In this document: positions 16,806 to 25,756 of the stretch, piece after piece
Layout of the letters: every line of letters starts with the position of its first letter
How positions within the stretch are numbered: position 1 is the first letter of the stretch
Origin: Actinomycetota bacterium
GTDB taxonomy: Bacteria; Actinomycetota; Aquicultoria; Aquicultorales; Aquicultoraceae
DNA length: 61,480 bases
Reading direction: 5' to 3'
NCBI GenBank assembly: GCA_018333515.1
Contig: JAGXSZ010000033.1
Span: 1 to 61,480 of the forward strand
Notes under the pieces: model-generated
What the model saw: the letters and a program-made list of their open reading frames with translations, nothing else
Databases searched by the model: none
Told to the model about the DNA's origin: nothing
Program-made: the position numbers and the translations under genes

Positions 16806-17231
16806 ATGCTTATCAAAAAAGGGTCGACGGTGACATTCGCATACAAGCTTTTCCACGATGAGACCCTGATGGATGAGACCCTCGACGGCAAGCCCATGAC
16901 CTACACGCAAGGCGAAGGCAGCCTTATAGTCGGCCTCGAAAAGGAGATGGACGGCCTAAAGCGGGGTGACAAGAGATCGATAACCGTCACTCCCGAAGAC
17001 GCCTATGGGATGCACACGGAGGAAAGAATAATCCGCGTGCCGCGCAAAGAAATCCCCAAAGAAGCGGACGTACACGTCGGCGACAAGGTTCCCGGCAAGG
17101 ACCCGGAAGGTGAAATGCTCGTCGGCACTATCGTCGAGATAAACGATGAGTTCGTCAGCATCGATTTCAACCACGAGCTGGCAGGTAAAGAGTTGCGCTT
17201 CGAGGTGGAGGTAATAGAGGTCGCGAACTAG
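16806..17231 (+). CDS. FKBP-type peptidyl-prolyl isomerase, SlyD-like
   Basis: 141 residues. FKBP core split by an insert-in-flap domain as in SlyD: VGLEKEMDGLKRGDKR, then the insert (about 80-125, VPRKEIPKEADVHVGDKV), then FNHELAGKELRFEVEV. These proteins catalyse prolyl isomerisation and act as chaperones. The metal-binding His-rich tail of enterobacterial SlyD is missing. Start at ATG 16806 with AAAGGA seven bases upstream. Confidence 0.93.
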   Translation: MLIKKGSTVTFAYKLFHDETLMDETLDGKPMTYTQGEGSLIVGLEKEMDGLKRGDKRSITVTPEDAYGMHTEERIIRVPRKEIPKEADVHVGDKVPGKDPEGEMLVGTIVEINDEFVSIDFNHELAGKELRFEVEVIEVAN

Positions 17232-17251
17232 CCGAAGACATACTTGGGAGC

Positions 17252-17318
17252 ACGGCATGATTTGGCCGCGGAATCATGCCGTTAAAAAGACAGCGACTCG
17301 TGTGAGCCGCTGTCTTTT
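17252..17318. terminator. Two-hairpin bidirectional terminator
   Basis: First hairpin ACGGCATGATT / AATCATGCCGT (17252-17282). Second, AAAAGACAGCG / CGCTGTCTTTT (17285-17318), with A-runs and T-runs on both sides. It separates the convergent FKBP and 17.9-kb genes. Confidence 0.85.
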
Positions 17319-17344
17319 GTGTTTTATTAAAGCCTATCGAGTGC

Positions 17345-17881
17345 CTACTTCTGCGTATCTTCAGCGCTAGCCTTCGCCGGCTCGGTAGATGTTATCTTTT
17401 GGCTGGTCACTTGTCCCTGATGGTTCGCCTTGCTGAGAGCTTCGATAATTTTGTCCTCGCTCACCTTGCTCCCGTCATATTGTACTTCACATAGCTGGTT
17501 ATCGTAATCGGCCCTTACTTGGCCGATGCCGCCGGTAGTCCCAAACTGGGCCGCGATGGTCTCCAAACAATCGGTACCCGCCAACTCGACCAGTTTAAAC
17601 GTGGCCACTTTTGCCTTCGACGCGTCGATTGTGCCGACCGTCTTTACCTCCACGCCCGTCATCGGCGGCGATAGCGGCTGATTCGAATTGACAGGAGCCA
17701 CTTCGGCATTGTTCGCCGCCTGATTCGTGTTACCCGGTTGGAGCGCGTAATACACCAATACCGCCAGCGACATAACGATAACCGCTATCGCGGCCACCTG
17801 ATTCGTGTTCGGACCGGTCTTAACATTAGCTTGTGGTTGAGGTTTTGCGGACGGTCTTCCCTTTACTTTCCGTTTAGCCAT
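17345..17881 (-). CDS. Membrane-anchored protein with a heavy-metal-associated-like C-terminal domain
   Basis: 178 residues. Basic N-terminus, one membrane helix (about 29-46), Asn/Pro-rich linker and a folded domain (about 92-155). That domain has the beta-alpha-beta pattern of HMA/ferredoxin-like folds (TFKLVELAGTDCLETIAAQF, VRADYDNQLCEVQYD, IIEALSKANH). Two cysteines are not in a CXXC pair, so metal binding is uncertain. ATG 17881 with GGAG seven bases upstream. It lies directly downstream of the CcsA-like pair and may serve cytochrome maturation; that is inference only. Confidence 0.65.
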   Translation of the reverse strand: MAKRKVKGRPSAKPQPQANVKTGPNTNQVAAIAVIVMSLAVLVYYALQPGNTNQAANNAEVAPVNSNQPLSPPMTGVEVKTVGTIDASKAKVATFKLVELAGTDCLETIAAQFGTTGGIGQVRADYDNQLCEVQYDGSKVSEDKIIEALSKANHQGQVTSQKITSTEPAKASAEDTQK

Positions 17882-17951
17882 CAAATCACTCCTTACAGTA
17901 AATCCTTATCCTGATTTTCTCAAGAAATGAGCATCAAGTAAAGAGAGTATC

Positions 17952-18575
17952 CTAGCCCTGCTTCGAGCGGCGAACCAATGAGGCTATCTCTCTCGGGTAA
18001 AACGACATCAGAGTCCCAACAGTAATGAGCGCGGTCGAAAACCAGAAGATACCGAGATGGCGCCGGATATCGGCGACGAGCACCAGGTCGAAAACGAATA
18101 CTACGAAACCGAGATGGAGCAGGGCCGAGCCGATCTGAACGAGCGCGCCCTCCCGTTCGAATACGAGCGTGCCTGTGCGCGCGCCTGTCAGCACGACCAC
18201 CACCAGCTGGAGCAGGGCCGATATCAGCAATAAAAAACCCAGCCCCCAAGCGAAACCCCACAATATCCCGACCATCGCGCTCAAGGCCAGGATAACGAAG
18301 CTCGACTGGAGCAGATATGTTCGCGGGATAAACCTCTTCGGTATGCACATACACAAAGCGAGCACGAGCGCGACGACAAACGGATAAGCATACGCGTTCA
18401 TCCGGCCGAGATAATCGGCGTAAAGCGGGCCTCTCGTCCAATTCGGGTTGTTTATGCTATTATTCCAACTCTCCAGGGTCCCGTAGATAAAGACCGCGGA
18501 GAGCGCGGTGAGGATTGCGACCGTCGCAAGCGCCAACACATAGTCGTATACGCCCGGTTTTGTCACCTTCAACAT
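17952..18575 (-). CDS. Polytopic membrane protein, cytochrome assembly partner (unnamed family)
   Basis: 207 residues with about six hydrophobic helices (near 13-32, 62-77, 88-104, 107-128, 145-166, 175-190) and a conserved-looking WGFAWGLGFLLLISALL stretch. I do not recognise a family. The gene starts 26 bases after the CcsA-like gene on the same strand, so a ResB-like or CcmF-partner role in heme handling is a reasonable but unproven guess. Confidence 0.6.
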   Translation of the reverse strand: MLKVTKPGVYDYVLALATVAILTALSAVFIYGTLESWNNSINNPNWTRGPLYADYLGRMNAYAYPFVVALVLALCMCIPKRFIPRTYLLQSSFVILALSAMVGILWGFAWGLGFLLLISALLQLVVVVLTGARTGTLVFEREGALVQIGSALLHLGFVVFVFDLVLVADIRRHLGIFWFSTALITVGTLMSFYPREIASLVRRSKQG

Positions 18576-18600
18576 GCCGTCGGCACCTCCCTATCGACTC

Positions 18601-19557
18601 TTAACCATACGAATGAACACCCGGAATCAGATATGTCGTAATATAAGTCAGGACTAAGGCCACGAAGCAGAGAACCCCCAGGGACGCGGTGACCGCCCAC
18701 ATCCCACGCCTCTGCAAATGAAGGCGCGAGTGGAGATAAGCCGTATATAGCATCCACATCAGAATGGACATATTTACCTTCGGAGACCACCACCACGGCT
18801 CGTTGGGCCAAGCCTTCAGCGCCCACGGGTAGCTCACGAGCATACCGAAGGTCAACAGGGTATAACCGAGCCGTGCATAACGATACGCGATGTTATCGAA
18901 AGCCGTCTCTCCCCTCTTTATCAGCATGAAGACCGACGCGAGAAACGAGACAATCAGCGCGGCATACGATATAAACAAGAGCGGCGGATGTATCCACATA
19001 TAGGTCGAGTTATAGAAATAGACGACTTTGCCGTAAAACATCTGGAAGAACCGCATCTGTGTGGCGGGGTCCCCGCTATTCATCGCCATCTGATAATTCA
19101 TGATTTCCCCATGGAGACCGGGCAGCGGCTCGGTAAAAGGGTTCGACGTGAGCATTGTTAAGTAGACGAACCCGGCAAAGACGACATTTAGCCAACAGCT
19201 AAAGGTCTTGTTCTCGGCGCGTCGATAGACGAAATAGGTAAATAGCCCCAAGAATATCGCCCAGAAATAGAGCTTCTCGCTCTCGATCCAGAGCGGGGCC
19301 GTCAATTTGCCGACAACGAGCGCGTTCGATGGATTGATAATTTGCACGCTCGTATATATTTGATAGTGAAACCACACCAGCACCGCGAAACCGAGAAGCA
19401 GCGAGGCAACGGTCGCGATCAACACGCGGCCGGCATGCGCGCTCCCGGCCACGCTCAAGGCCGCCAGCACCGTCGCTAAGGTGACGAGAAGTATTAACAG
19501 GTAGAGGTCGAGCCCTTGCAGAAACTCTCTCGCCTGAAGATAGGTTGCTATATCCAC
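18601..19557 (-). CDS. ccsA: CcsA/CcmF-superfamily cytochrome c assembly protein
   Basis: 318 residues, eight or so membrane helices. The heme-handling region WPNEPWWWSPKVNMSILMWM aligns with the tryptophan-rich WWD loop, followed by LYTAYLHSRLHL as in CcsA. MWIHPPLLFISY supplies a conserved external histidine. In this WWD loop the usual WDPKE is WSPKV, so aspartate and glutamate are replaced. CcsA presents heme to apocytochromes outside the membrane. The window encodes at least four multiheme cytochromes that would need this step. GTG start with GGGGGAG upstream. Confidence 0.8.
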   Translation of the reverse strand: MDIATYLQAREFLQGLDLYLLILLVTLATVLAALSVAGSAHAGRVLIATVASLLLGFAVLVWFHYQIYTSVQIINPSNALVVGKLTAPLWIESEKLYFWAIFLGLFTYFVYRRAENKTFSCWLNVVFAGFVYLTMLTSNPFTEPLPGLHGEIMNYQMAMNSGDPATQMRFFQMFYGKVVYFYNSTYMWIHPPLLFISYAALIVSFLASVFMLIKRGETAFDNIAYRYARLGYTLLTFGMLVSYPWALKAWPNEPWWWSPKVNMSILMWMLYTAYLHSRLHLQRRGMWAVTASLGVLCFVALVLTYITTYLIPGVHSYG

Positions 19558-19687
19558 ATCTCCCCCACATTTCGGTTTGCCGCCGGCACGGAAATTTAAC
19601 CGGCCGACTAAAAAGCCTTTCAGCGACAGGCTTGCTTACCAAAGTCTATTTTACCAGCTATACTGTCAATTAGGGAGAATTGATTGA

Positions 19688-20068
19688 ATGAACCAACCAG
19701 AAAAGCGCGCTCACATACAGATAAACCTCGGCAGCATCGATGGTTTTCCGCTCGTAACATTGGATGGCGAGTGCGATGCCTTCACGGCGCCGTTCATTCA
19801 CGGCGCGGTCGGCGCCCTCATCGACGCCGGTTATACCGGAATAATCATCGACATCACCGACCTGCGATATATGGACGGGGCCGGATTCGAGGCGCTCGAT
19901 AGTTGTTGCACGAAAATTAAAGCGGTCGACGGCATGCTTCTCATAGTAAATCCCGGAAAGAACGTCGAGAATATCTACGAAATGTTGCGGGAGAAAGAGA
20001 GCTGTGAGATAGAGCGGGATGTCGAGAGCGCGCTTGCAAGATTAAGGGAGACCAAGTGCCGAAAATAA
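19688..20068 (+). CDS. STAS-domain protein (anti-sigma factor antagonist fold), no phosphorylatable serine
   Basis: 126 residues. STAS fold as in SpoIIAA: FPLVTLDGECDAFTAPFI, YTGIIIDITDLRYMDGAGF, LLIVNPGKNVENIYEML. The position phosphorylated in SpoIIAA/RsbV (D-S-S-G or D-S-A-G) reads D-G-A-G, so control by a kinase/phosphatase pair at this residue is not possible. The SpoIIE-type phosphatase at 26.9 kb is a candidate neighbour in such a pathway, but not for this site. Confidence 0.87.
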   Translation: MNQPEKRAHIQINLGSIDGFPLVTLDGECDAFTAPFIHGAVGALIDAGYTGIIIDITDLRYMDGAGFEALDSCCTKIKAVDGMLLIVNPGKNVENIYEMLREKESCEIERDVESALARLRETKCRK

Positions 20069-20080
20069 ACAATGGAAAAT

Positions 20081-20115
20081 AAATAATGGGCACGACCACA
20101 TCGTGCCCATTATTT
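20081..20115. terminator. Strong bidirectional hairpin terminator
   Basis: Stem AAATAATGGGCACG / CGTGCCCATTATTT with a short loop. It ends the STAS gene on one strand and the DsrE-like gene (stop at 20160) on the other, which also supports the longer DsrE-like reading. Confidence 0.88.
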
Positions 20116-20159
20116 ACCGCGTATCGGCCCCGGACATCCGGCGCCCTCAACGACCAACT

Positions 20160-20651
20160 TTAGATAAACCAGTTGATCTGCGAATCTAATGCTTCCGAGA
20201 TAGCTTTAGAAGCGCCCGCCGGCTCTCCCATTCCATCTATCAGGTCTTCACGCTTTAATCCAAAAGCGTCCATGGTCATTTGTCACGGGATGAACTCTAC
20301 GTCGGATAAGAGAGCCATTTCGATAAGCTCGTCGAGGCTAGCGACCCTTTCATGTTTGAATATCTTCTTCATCATCCAAGTGCCCATTCCGCCCATGTTC
20401 AACCTGGATATCTTAAGCTTGTCTGTGCCGCCTTTGCGCATTACCGCGAGCATCTTTGTCATCAAACTCTTGCCCGTAATGCCCTTTTTGTTCTTTTTGA
20501 ACGCCAATAGGCCCCAGAACGTGACGAAGACCGTCACCTTTACATCATAGGCCGCCGCGGTTGTGGCAAGAATTAATTGCGGATAAACTTTGTCTAGATC
20601 GTCGCTCCATGCGATAATGGTAGCTTTTTTGGGTTTTTCGGCTTCGCTCAC
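20160..20651 (-). CDS. DsrE/DsrF-family protein, predicted selenoprotein (UGA = Sec at residue 123)
   Basis: 163 residues when UGA at 20283-20285 is read as selenocysteine. The first 122 residues are a DsrE-like fold (ATIIAWSDDLDKVYPQLILA, VTVFVTFWGLLAF, GGMGTWMMKKIFKHE). The next residues are D-V-E-F-I-P-U-Q-M-T-M-D-A-F-G, then a further 36 codons ending in TAA. In relatives of this family the tract reads IPCQM(T/S)MD, so UGA sits exactly at the conserved cysteine, and the continuation (GLKREDLIDG...INWFI) also matches the family end. GTG start with AAGGAGG. A hairpin fits a bacterial SECIS just after the UGA. The ordinary alternative, a truncated pseudogene, would not explain the conserved tail. 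Confidence 0.82.
20250..20282 (-). promoter_or_regulatory. Candidate bacterial SECIS element
   Basis: Counting from the base after UGA, bases +14 to +20 (ACGCTTT) pair perfectly with +27 to +33 (AAAGCGT) around a six-base loop TGGATT containing GG. Bacterial SECIS hairpins lie right behind the UGA and carry G residues at the tip for SelB; this position and loop fit. Confidence 0.65.
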
Positions 20652-20806
20652 GTTGCCTCCTTAATACATTACATTATTCACGCGCGCTCAAATCGGAAAA
20701 TCATCGTATCGCGCGCGCATAGTGTATCTATTACCATTTGTCGGGTAGCTCGCGGTGAAAGATAATACCATACGGGGTATATTATATAACAATCCACAAC
20801 GAATAG

Positions 20807-21361
20807 CTAGTATTGTTCTGCTTTCGTCACACCGAAATCAGCCGGGGTATACAGTACCTCTAGATTATAGCCTTTGCCCCGTATTATCTCGCTGCCGCCC
20901 TGCTCGCGGTCGACCAGACAGACGACTTTTAAGACCCGGTGCCCCTCGGCTTCGACAGCCTCTATCGCCTCGACTACCGAGCCGCCTTTGGTTATCACAT
21001 CGTCGACAATGACGACGCTCGAGTTCGGCCGGATGGGTCCTTCTATCCGCTTCATCATACCGTGAGACTTCATGCCCTTCCTGACCAAAAATGCCGATAC
21101 CGGTCTCCCCTTTTCGTAACTGCGCATAGAGACCGCGGTCGCGATAGGGTCGGCGCCGAGTGTAAGTCCGCCGACCGCGTCGGCGTCTTCGAGCATATCG
21201 GAGAGTACCTCCCCGATTAAAAAAGCGCCCTTGGCATCGAGCGTGACCTTCCGGCAGTCTATATAATAATTGCTCTTTTCGCCCGACGAGAGCGTGACCT
21301 CACCAATTACGACCGCTTTCTCCTTCAAATAATCCCGTAGTTCGTCTTTGTAGCCGCTCAT
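20807..21361 (-). CDS. pyrE: Orotate phosphoribosyltransferase
   Basis: 184 residues. Joins orotate to PRPP in pyrimidine synthesis. The PRPP loop VVIVDDVITKGGS is near residue 115, and GLTLGADPIATAV and LVRKGMKSHG are typical. ATG 21361 is chosen for GGAGGG upstream; the frame remains open for 37 more codons without conserved sequence. Confidence 0.94.
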   Translation of the reverse strand: MSGYKDELRDYLKEKAVVIGEVTLSSGEKSNYYIDCRKVTLDAKGAFLIGEVLSDMLEDADAVGGLTLGADPIATAVSMRSYEKGRPVSAFLVRKGMKSHGMMKRIEGPIRPNSSVVIVDDVITKGGSVVEAIEAVEAEGHRVLKVVCLVDREQGGSEIIRGKGYNLEVLYTPADFGVTKAEQY

Positions 21362-21547
21362 CAAGTCCCTCCTATTTTTTACTTCGAACAGTGTAGCACA
21401 AATATCGCCTGCTATCACTTCGATAATCCGGCGGCGCGGCGCGCACGTCGCCGACATTATGCTACGATACACAGAACACGTCTAAGATGTAGAATCATAA
21501 GACGCGGGTCGCGAAAGTGATATCGGCTCGCTCGAAGGAGGCGACAA

Positions 21548-21871
21548 GTGGAAGAAGTGAAAACCCATATCGCAAACATCAACGATTTAGTCGAGTTTGC
21601 CAAAGAAGGCACGGTCAGTAAGACCCTGGTCGACAACGCAAAGAGCAAGATCGTTCTCTTTATGATGTCTAAGGGGCAATCGCTCTCGGAGCACACCGCC
21701 GGCACGCCGGCCATAATTCATATTTTGAGCGGTACGGCCAAGGTGCGGCTCGACAAAGAGGCGCATGAGGCGACGCCGGGCTCGTTGATATTTATGCCGC
21801 CAAAACTCGTTCACGCGGTCGATGCCGAAGACGACCTGGTCTTTTTGCTGACGCTGGTGCGAGGTAGTTAG
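21548..21871 (+). CDS. Small single-domain cupin
   Basis: 107 residues, GTG start behind GAAGGAGG. The cupin barrel motifs are partly kept: LSEHTAGTPAIIHILSG, then PGSLIFMPPKLVHAV. Only some metal-binding histidines of the first motif remain. Function unknown; these proteins often bind metals or small ligands. It ends 14 bases before the convergent chemoreceptor gene. Confidence 0.8.
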   Translation: MEEVKTHIANINDLVEFAKEGTVSKTLVDNAKSKIVLFMMSKGQSLSEHTAGTPAIIHILSGTAKVRLDKEAHEATPGSLIFMPPKLVHAVDAEDDLVFLLTLVRGS

Positions 21872-21885
21872 AAAAACGGTTTGGG

Positions 21886-23625
21886 CTAAAGGTTAAAACT
21901 TGCAACTAGTCCGTCAAGCTCTTGCGACATTCCCGCAAGCGCCTGCACCTGAGCCGCGATTTGCTCGACAGAAGCGGCCTGCTCTTCAGTGGAAGCCGAG
22001 ACCTCTTCGGCTGAGGCCGCGGCTTCTTCAGCCGCCGCGGCGACGGAGTTGACCGAGTGCGCTACCTGATCGGCTGAGGCCGCGACTTCTTGGGTCGCCG
22101 CCGTGTTTTGTTCGGTGATAGCCGCGATTTGGTCCATCGCCTGGCTTACCTGGGTTGACGCGGCCGCCATTTGAGCGGCCGCGTCTGTGACTTCGCTGAT
22201 TTGGCTGACGACTTCGTTGATGGCGGTCATCATCTCGGCTATAGCGCCGCCGGCGGCCTCGGCAAGCTCGGAGCCCTGCTCGACCTCGGCCATACCGGCC
22301 TCCATCGCGCTTACCGCATGCATCGTCTCGTCTTGGATGCCCTTGATAAGATTGGCTATCTCACCGGTGGCCTTGGCGCTTCGCTCAGCTAATTTTCTGA
22401 CCTCGTCGGCTACGACCGCGAAGCCCTTTCCATGCTCGCCGGCTCTTGCCGCCTCTATCGCGGCGTTTAGCGCGAGCAAGTTGGTCTGCTCGGCGATATC
22501 GTCGATTACTTCGATTATCTCGCCTATCTGCTTGGATTTCTCGCCAAGCTCCTGTATTTTGGCGGCGCTTACCTCAACCGTTCTTTTGGTTTTACCCATA
22601 CCGTCTATCGCTTTACCGACGGTCTCTTTGCCCTGCATAGCCGTCTCTTTTGTGGTGGTAGCCACCTCTGATACCGCATGCGCTTTGCTCGATACCATGT
22701 CTATAGCCTCGGCGAGTTTGCCTACGCCGTTGACGCTATCGGAAACCGACCTCGCCTGTGACTGGGCACCCTGGGCCACCTGCTCGATGGCCGCCTTTAT
22801 CTGCTCGGCTATGACCAGCGACTCGCTGGTCGCCCTGCTTTGGTCCGCCGAGCCGGACGCCACCTGAGAAATCGCGCCGGCCACCTGGTTGGCGGCGTCG
22901 TTTACCTGTTCGGAATTTCTACTTATATCGCCAATCGACACGACGATGCGTCGCACCGCTTCGGATATATGTAAAAAGCTATCGCGGAGCGGGCTGATTA
23001 CCTTCCTGAGAACGAAGAATACCGCACCGGCACTAACACCGAGGTTGAGCAATATGAAAAAGATTTGAAGTCGCTTCGAGGTCGCTTCGGTGGCCGCCGA
23101 TGCCTCCATGGAGTCCGCCGCCTCCTTGCCCAACAATTCACGCAACTTCTCGGCGCGGACCGAGGCCTCGATTGCGCTAAGATCGTAGTCTTCCATCAAC
23201 GCACCGGCTTCTTTAGAGGTGTACGCGTCAAAGACCTTCTGGGCTTTCTGATCGGCCGTAGCCAGGCTTGCGTTTATCTCGGCCAAAATGCTCTTTGCTT
23301 CCTCGGAAGTCATCACGCGCTCGAGTTCTTCAGCCCGCTGGTCGACTTCCGCTCTCAGTTCGGCATACTCGTCCATCGCGGCTACTTCATGCGTGATGAT
23401 GATGACGTTTACCGGCATCGCCGTGCGCTCGATAGTTAGGCGCAGGTCCGCGACCTTCTCGAGTTTTTCAGATCCGGCCTCTAACTTATTAGCTTGTGTG
23501 CTCAGCGAATTTATCGACGTATAGCCGATAATGGACGCCGCAACGCCGATAACCGCAATGACAACGACCAAGGCAACGATCTGTGTTCCCGCTCTCTGGT
23601 TCTTCAATGATAACTGTAGATTCAT
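21886..23625 (-). CDS. Methyl-accepting chemotaxis protein
   Basis: 579 residues. Membrane helix at about 12-34, an extracellular four-helix-bundle sensor (about 35-185), second helix (about 187-207), a short HAMP-like linker and a long coiled-coil signalling domain. The CheA/CheW-binding tip reads [19 protein letters not shown], and alanine/glutamate-rich methylation helices flank it. ATG 23625 has GGGAGG upstream; codons before it are unlikely to be used. Other chemotaxis genes are not in the window. Confidence 0.95.
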   Translation of the reverse strand: MNLQLSLKNQRAGTQIVALVVVIAVIGVAASIIGYTSINSLSTQANKLEAGSEKLEKVADLRLTIERTAMPVNVIIITHEVAAMDEYAELRAEVDQRAEELERVMTSEEAKSILAEINASLATADQKAQKVFDAYTSKEAGALMEDYDLSAIEASVRAEKLRELLGKEAADSMEASAATEATSKRLQIFFILLNLGVSAGAVFFVLRKVISPLRDSFLHISEAVRRIVVSIGDISRNSEQVNDAANQVAGAISQVASGSADQSRATSESLVIAEQIKAAIEQVAQGAQSQARSVSDSVNGVGKLAEAIDMVSSKAHAVSEVATTTKETAMQGKETVGKAIDGMGKTKRTVEVSAAKIQELGEKSKQIGEIIEVIDDIAEQTNLLALNAAIEAARAGEHGKGFAVVADEVRKLAERSAKATGEIANLIKGIQDETMHAVSAMEAGMAEVEQGSELAEAAGGAIAEMMTAINEVVSQISEVTDAAAQMAAASTQVSQAMDQIAAITEQNTAATQEVAASADQVAHSVNSVAAAAEEAAASAEEVSASTEEQAASVEQIAAQVQALAGMSQELDGLVASFNL

Positions 23626-23928
23626 AACGCCTCCCGTATATCTGAGGGCCTTCCCCATAATGTGCTCCACTCTGTATCGGCGTATGTATACCCGCCTTTA
23701 ATAACTAAGTTTATATACGTTGACTTAGTAAATTCTTTAGAGGCTCAATGCGGGAATCATGGCGCAAACCGGCTTGTGATCAACGGCGATCAACGGCGAT
23801 TTAAGGGTTGCCGAACATTGTGCCGCGCGGAAGATGTCCCCGCGGGGTGTTTCGTCAAAGGGGCTTAAATACTCGGTTGGTTCGAAGGACTCTTTGTTGG
23901 GCCGACCGGCCTACTGTTTGGGCGGAGG
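23626..23928. other. Intergenic region with an inverted and a tandem repeat
   Basis: The 303-base gap upstream of the chemoreceptor holds the inverted repeat ACTAAGT / ACTTAGT (23704-23710 and 23723-23729) and a two-copy tandem GATCAACGGC (23778-23797). The inverted repeat could be an operator for the chemoreceptor gene. No gene is seen. Confidence 0.45.
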
Positions 23929-24441
23929 TCAAGCATTGCACTCTTCGGCCGACTTTACCTCGAGCGTGCTCTTGGCGACCGCGGTCCGCCCATCGATAGA
24001 CTTGGCTGTCACCAATATGGGGTAGGCGCCATAAGGCACCGATGGGTCGACAGTCCAAGTCCACGAAACCATGCCGCTCGCGTTGGCCTGTTTCGGGTCT
24101 AAAGCGCCTTCTTCGTTTTGGCCGCCCCGATATCCAAGTTCGATTTGACTAATCGCCCCGGGTTCGGTCTTCACGAAGACGGTTACAGGGTTGCCGCCCG
24201 GACTCACGGGGGAGGTGGCCGATATAACTTCGACAAACATGGGCTTCTCTGTTGTCGTCGTGCTTGCCGGCAATTCCTGGTTAGCTTCGGCTTCGAGCGC
24301 ACCTTGTGCCCGCTCATCGCCTATAGCTATCCCGGCGTTCTCTTTGGTATCCGCCCCCGATGTGAAACACCCAGTTGCGACGATAGTTAAAGCAACAAGA
24401 CTTAATATCAAAAGGAATGGCTTCGCGCTCGTTCTCAGCAT
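23929..24441 (-). CDS. Lipoprotein of unknown function
   Basis: 170 residues. Lipoprotein signal peptide with lipobox VATG-C at about 22-25. A Glu/Ala/Thr-rich linker precedes a beta-sandwich-like domain (about 68-165) with GGNPVTVFVKTEPGAI and VPYGAYPILVTAKS, resembling an immunoglobulin-like fold. ATG start with AAGGAG-like purines upstream. No family recognised. Confidence 0.75.
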   Translation of the reverse strand: MLRTSAKPFLLILSLVALTIVATGCFTSGADTKENAGIAIGDERAQGALEAEANQELPASTTTTEKPMFVEVISATSPVSPGGNPVTVFVKTEPGAISQIELGYRGGQNEEGALDPKQANASGMVSWTWTVDPSVPYGAYPILVTAKSIDGRTAVAKSTLEVKSAEECNA

Positions 24442-24495
24442 TCAAACTCCTTTAGTCCACTTCTTACCGAAAAGGCCGCCTTATACCCCCTCGGG

Positions 24496-24516
24496 GTACT
24501 TTACAATATAGTACCT
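24496..24516. promoter_or_regulatory. Inverted repeat GGTACT...AGTACC
   Basis: Six-base arms separated by about nine bases, upstream of the lipoprotein start (24441). It may be an operator or a small hairpin. Confidence 0.35.
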
Positions 24517-24608
24517 TTTTAGCCAAGCCGTGTCGAGGCTAAAACGAAACAACCGGCGCATGATATAAACACCGGTTGTCTTAGAGTATTGTCTTCGCTC
24601 TCTTCGCG

Positions 24609-24875
24609 CTAACCCAACTTCGCTTCGTCTTCCTCGAAGTGCTGGACAAATTGGCCTATCTGAACTCCGAGATAGACACACTTTATACCATTCATACAAT
24701 CGTCGGCGTCCTGCTTCTCGAGGTGTGTCGTCAGCTCGTGCTTACCTTTGGTCAAACCGATTACCCATGCGTTTTTCTCATCGTTAAAATCGAGGGCCAG
24801 GTCCATATTGTGGTCGTCTATCTCTTTATACATCTCGCGCAACTTCACCGCCAGCTCTTCTTTGGTAAATCCCAT
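24609..24875 (-). CDS. Small conserved-looking soluble protein, function unknown
   Basis: 88 residues, charged, alpha/beta pattern, ATG with GGGAGG upstream. Two cysteines (DDCMNGIKCVYLG) are eight residues apart. It lies between the lipoprotein and superoxide dismutase genes on the same strand. I cannot assign a family. Confidence 0.65.
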   Translation of the reverse strand: MGFTKEELAVKLREMYKEIDDHNMDLALDFNDEKNAWVIGLTKGKHELTTHLEKQDADDCMNGIKCVYLGVQIGQFVQHFEEDEAKLG

Positions 24876-24942
24876 ACTTATGCCTCCCTATTCAAAATCG
24901 ATATGCCTCATCTTCGGGTCGAATAAAGCCGTTCGCGCACGG

Positions 24943-25521
24943 TTAACCAAGCCTGGCTTGCGCGGCGTTATAGTCGACGTTTTTGAAGAACGCCTCGATG
25001 TAGTCGGGCCGCTTGATGCCGTAATCGGTCATATACGCGTGCTCGAAGACATCCATTACGAGAATCGGCGTGCAGCCGGCCGGATGGCCGACGTCGTGCT
25101 CGTTTATCCAGAAATTGATGAGATTGCCGTTCGCGTTATCCGCGTAAAGAACGGCCCAGCCTATGCCTCGCATGGCGGCGACCGCCCTGAATTCTTTCTC
25201 CCACGCCTCCACGCCGCCGAAAACCTCGGCCAGTTGCCGCGCTAGTTTGCCCCCCGCCTCTATCGAGCCGTTGCCCCCAAGGTTTTCGAAATAATATTCA
25301 TGGAGGCGCATCCCGTTAAACTCCCAACCAAGCCTTCTTTTGAGTTCCGCGAACTCGGGCGCGCCCGTCTGGCCGTCGTTTAACATCCGACCCAATATGT
25401 CGAGCGCTTTGTTGGTGTTGGTCACATATCCCTGATAGAGCGTAAAATGATTGTTCAGAAGCGCTTCGCTAAATCCCTCCATCCCGACCAATCCGCTGTA
25501 GTCTTTCGCCACGTAAGCCAT
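24943..25521 (-). CDS. Iron/manganese superoxide dismutase
   Basis: 192 residues. Converts superoxide to peroxide and oxygen. Metal ligands are visible in LLNNHFTLYQGYV, RLHEYYFENLGG and LVMDVFEHAYMTDYG. The C-terminal alpha/beta domain GIGWAVLYAD is typical. ATG 25521 has GAGGAG six bases upstream. Its presence, with two ferritin-like proteins, suggests exposure to oxygen despite anaerobic metabolism. Iron versus manganese cannot be fixed from sequence. Confidence 0.94.
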   Translation of the reverse strand: MAYVAKDYSGLVGMEGFSEALLNNHFTLYQGYVTNTNKALDILGRMLNDGQTGAPEFAELKRRLGWEFNGMRLHEYYFENLGGNGSIEAGGKLARQLAEVFGGVEAWEKEFRAVAAMRGIGWAVLYADNANGNLINFWINEHDVGHPAGCTPILVMDVFEHAYMTDYGIKRPDYIEAFFKNVDYNAAQARLG

Positions 25522-25756
25522 ATCGTTCTCCTCTCCGACTTCCTGCCTTAGGGGGTGCACGCGTTAAAGAACGCGGTAACCTCGAATCTTACGACTACTT
25601 ATACCCAGGATTATATAGTCCAAAACGCTTGCCGACATATTTTACGGTACCTTATGGTACAAACGCTCGCTTGTTAGCGCTACGCGGATTACCTGCGCGG
25701 TACGGGTTTGCTATGTCCGGAAATCATCTCGATAAAGAGCGCTGTAACGGGCGGTA

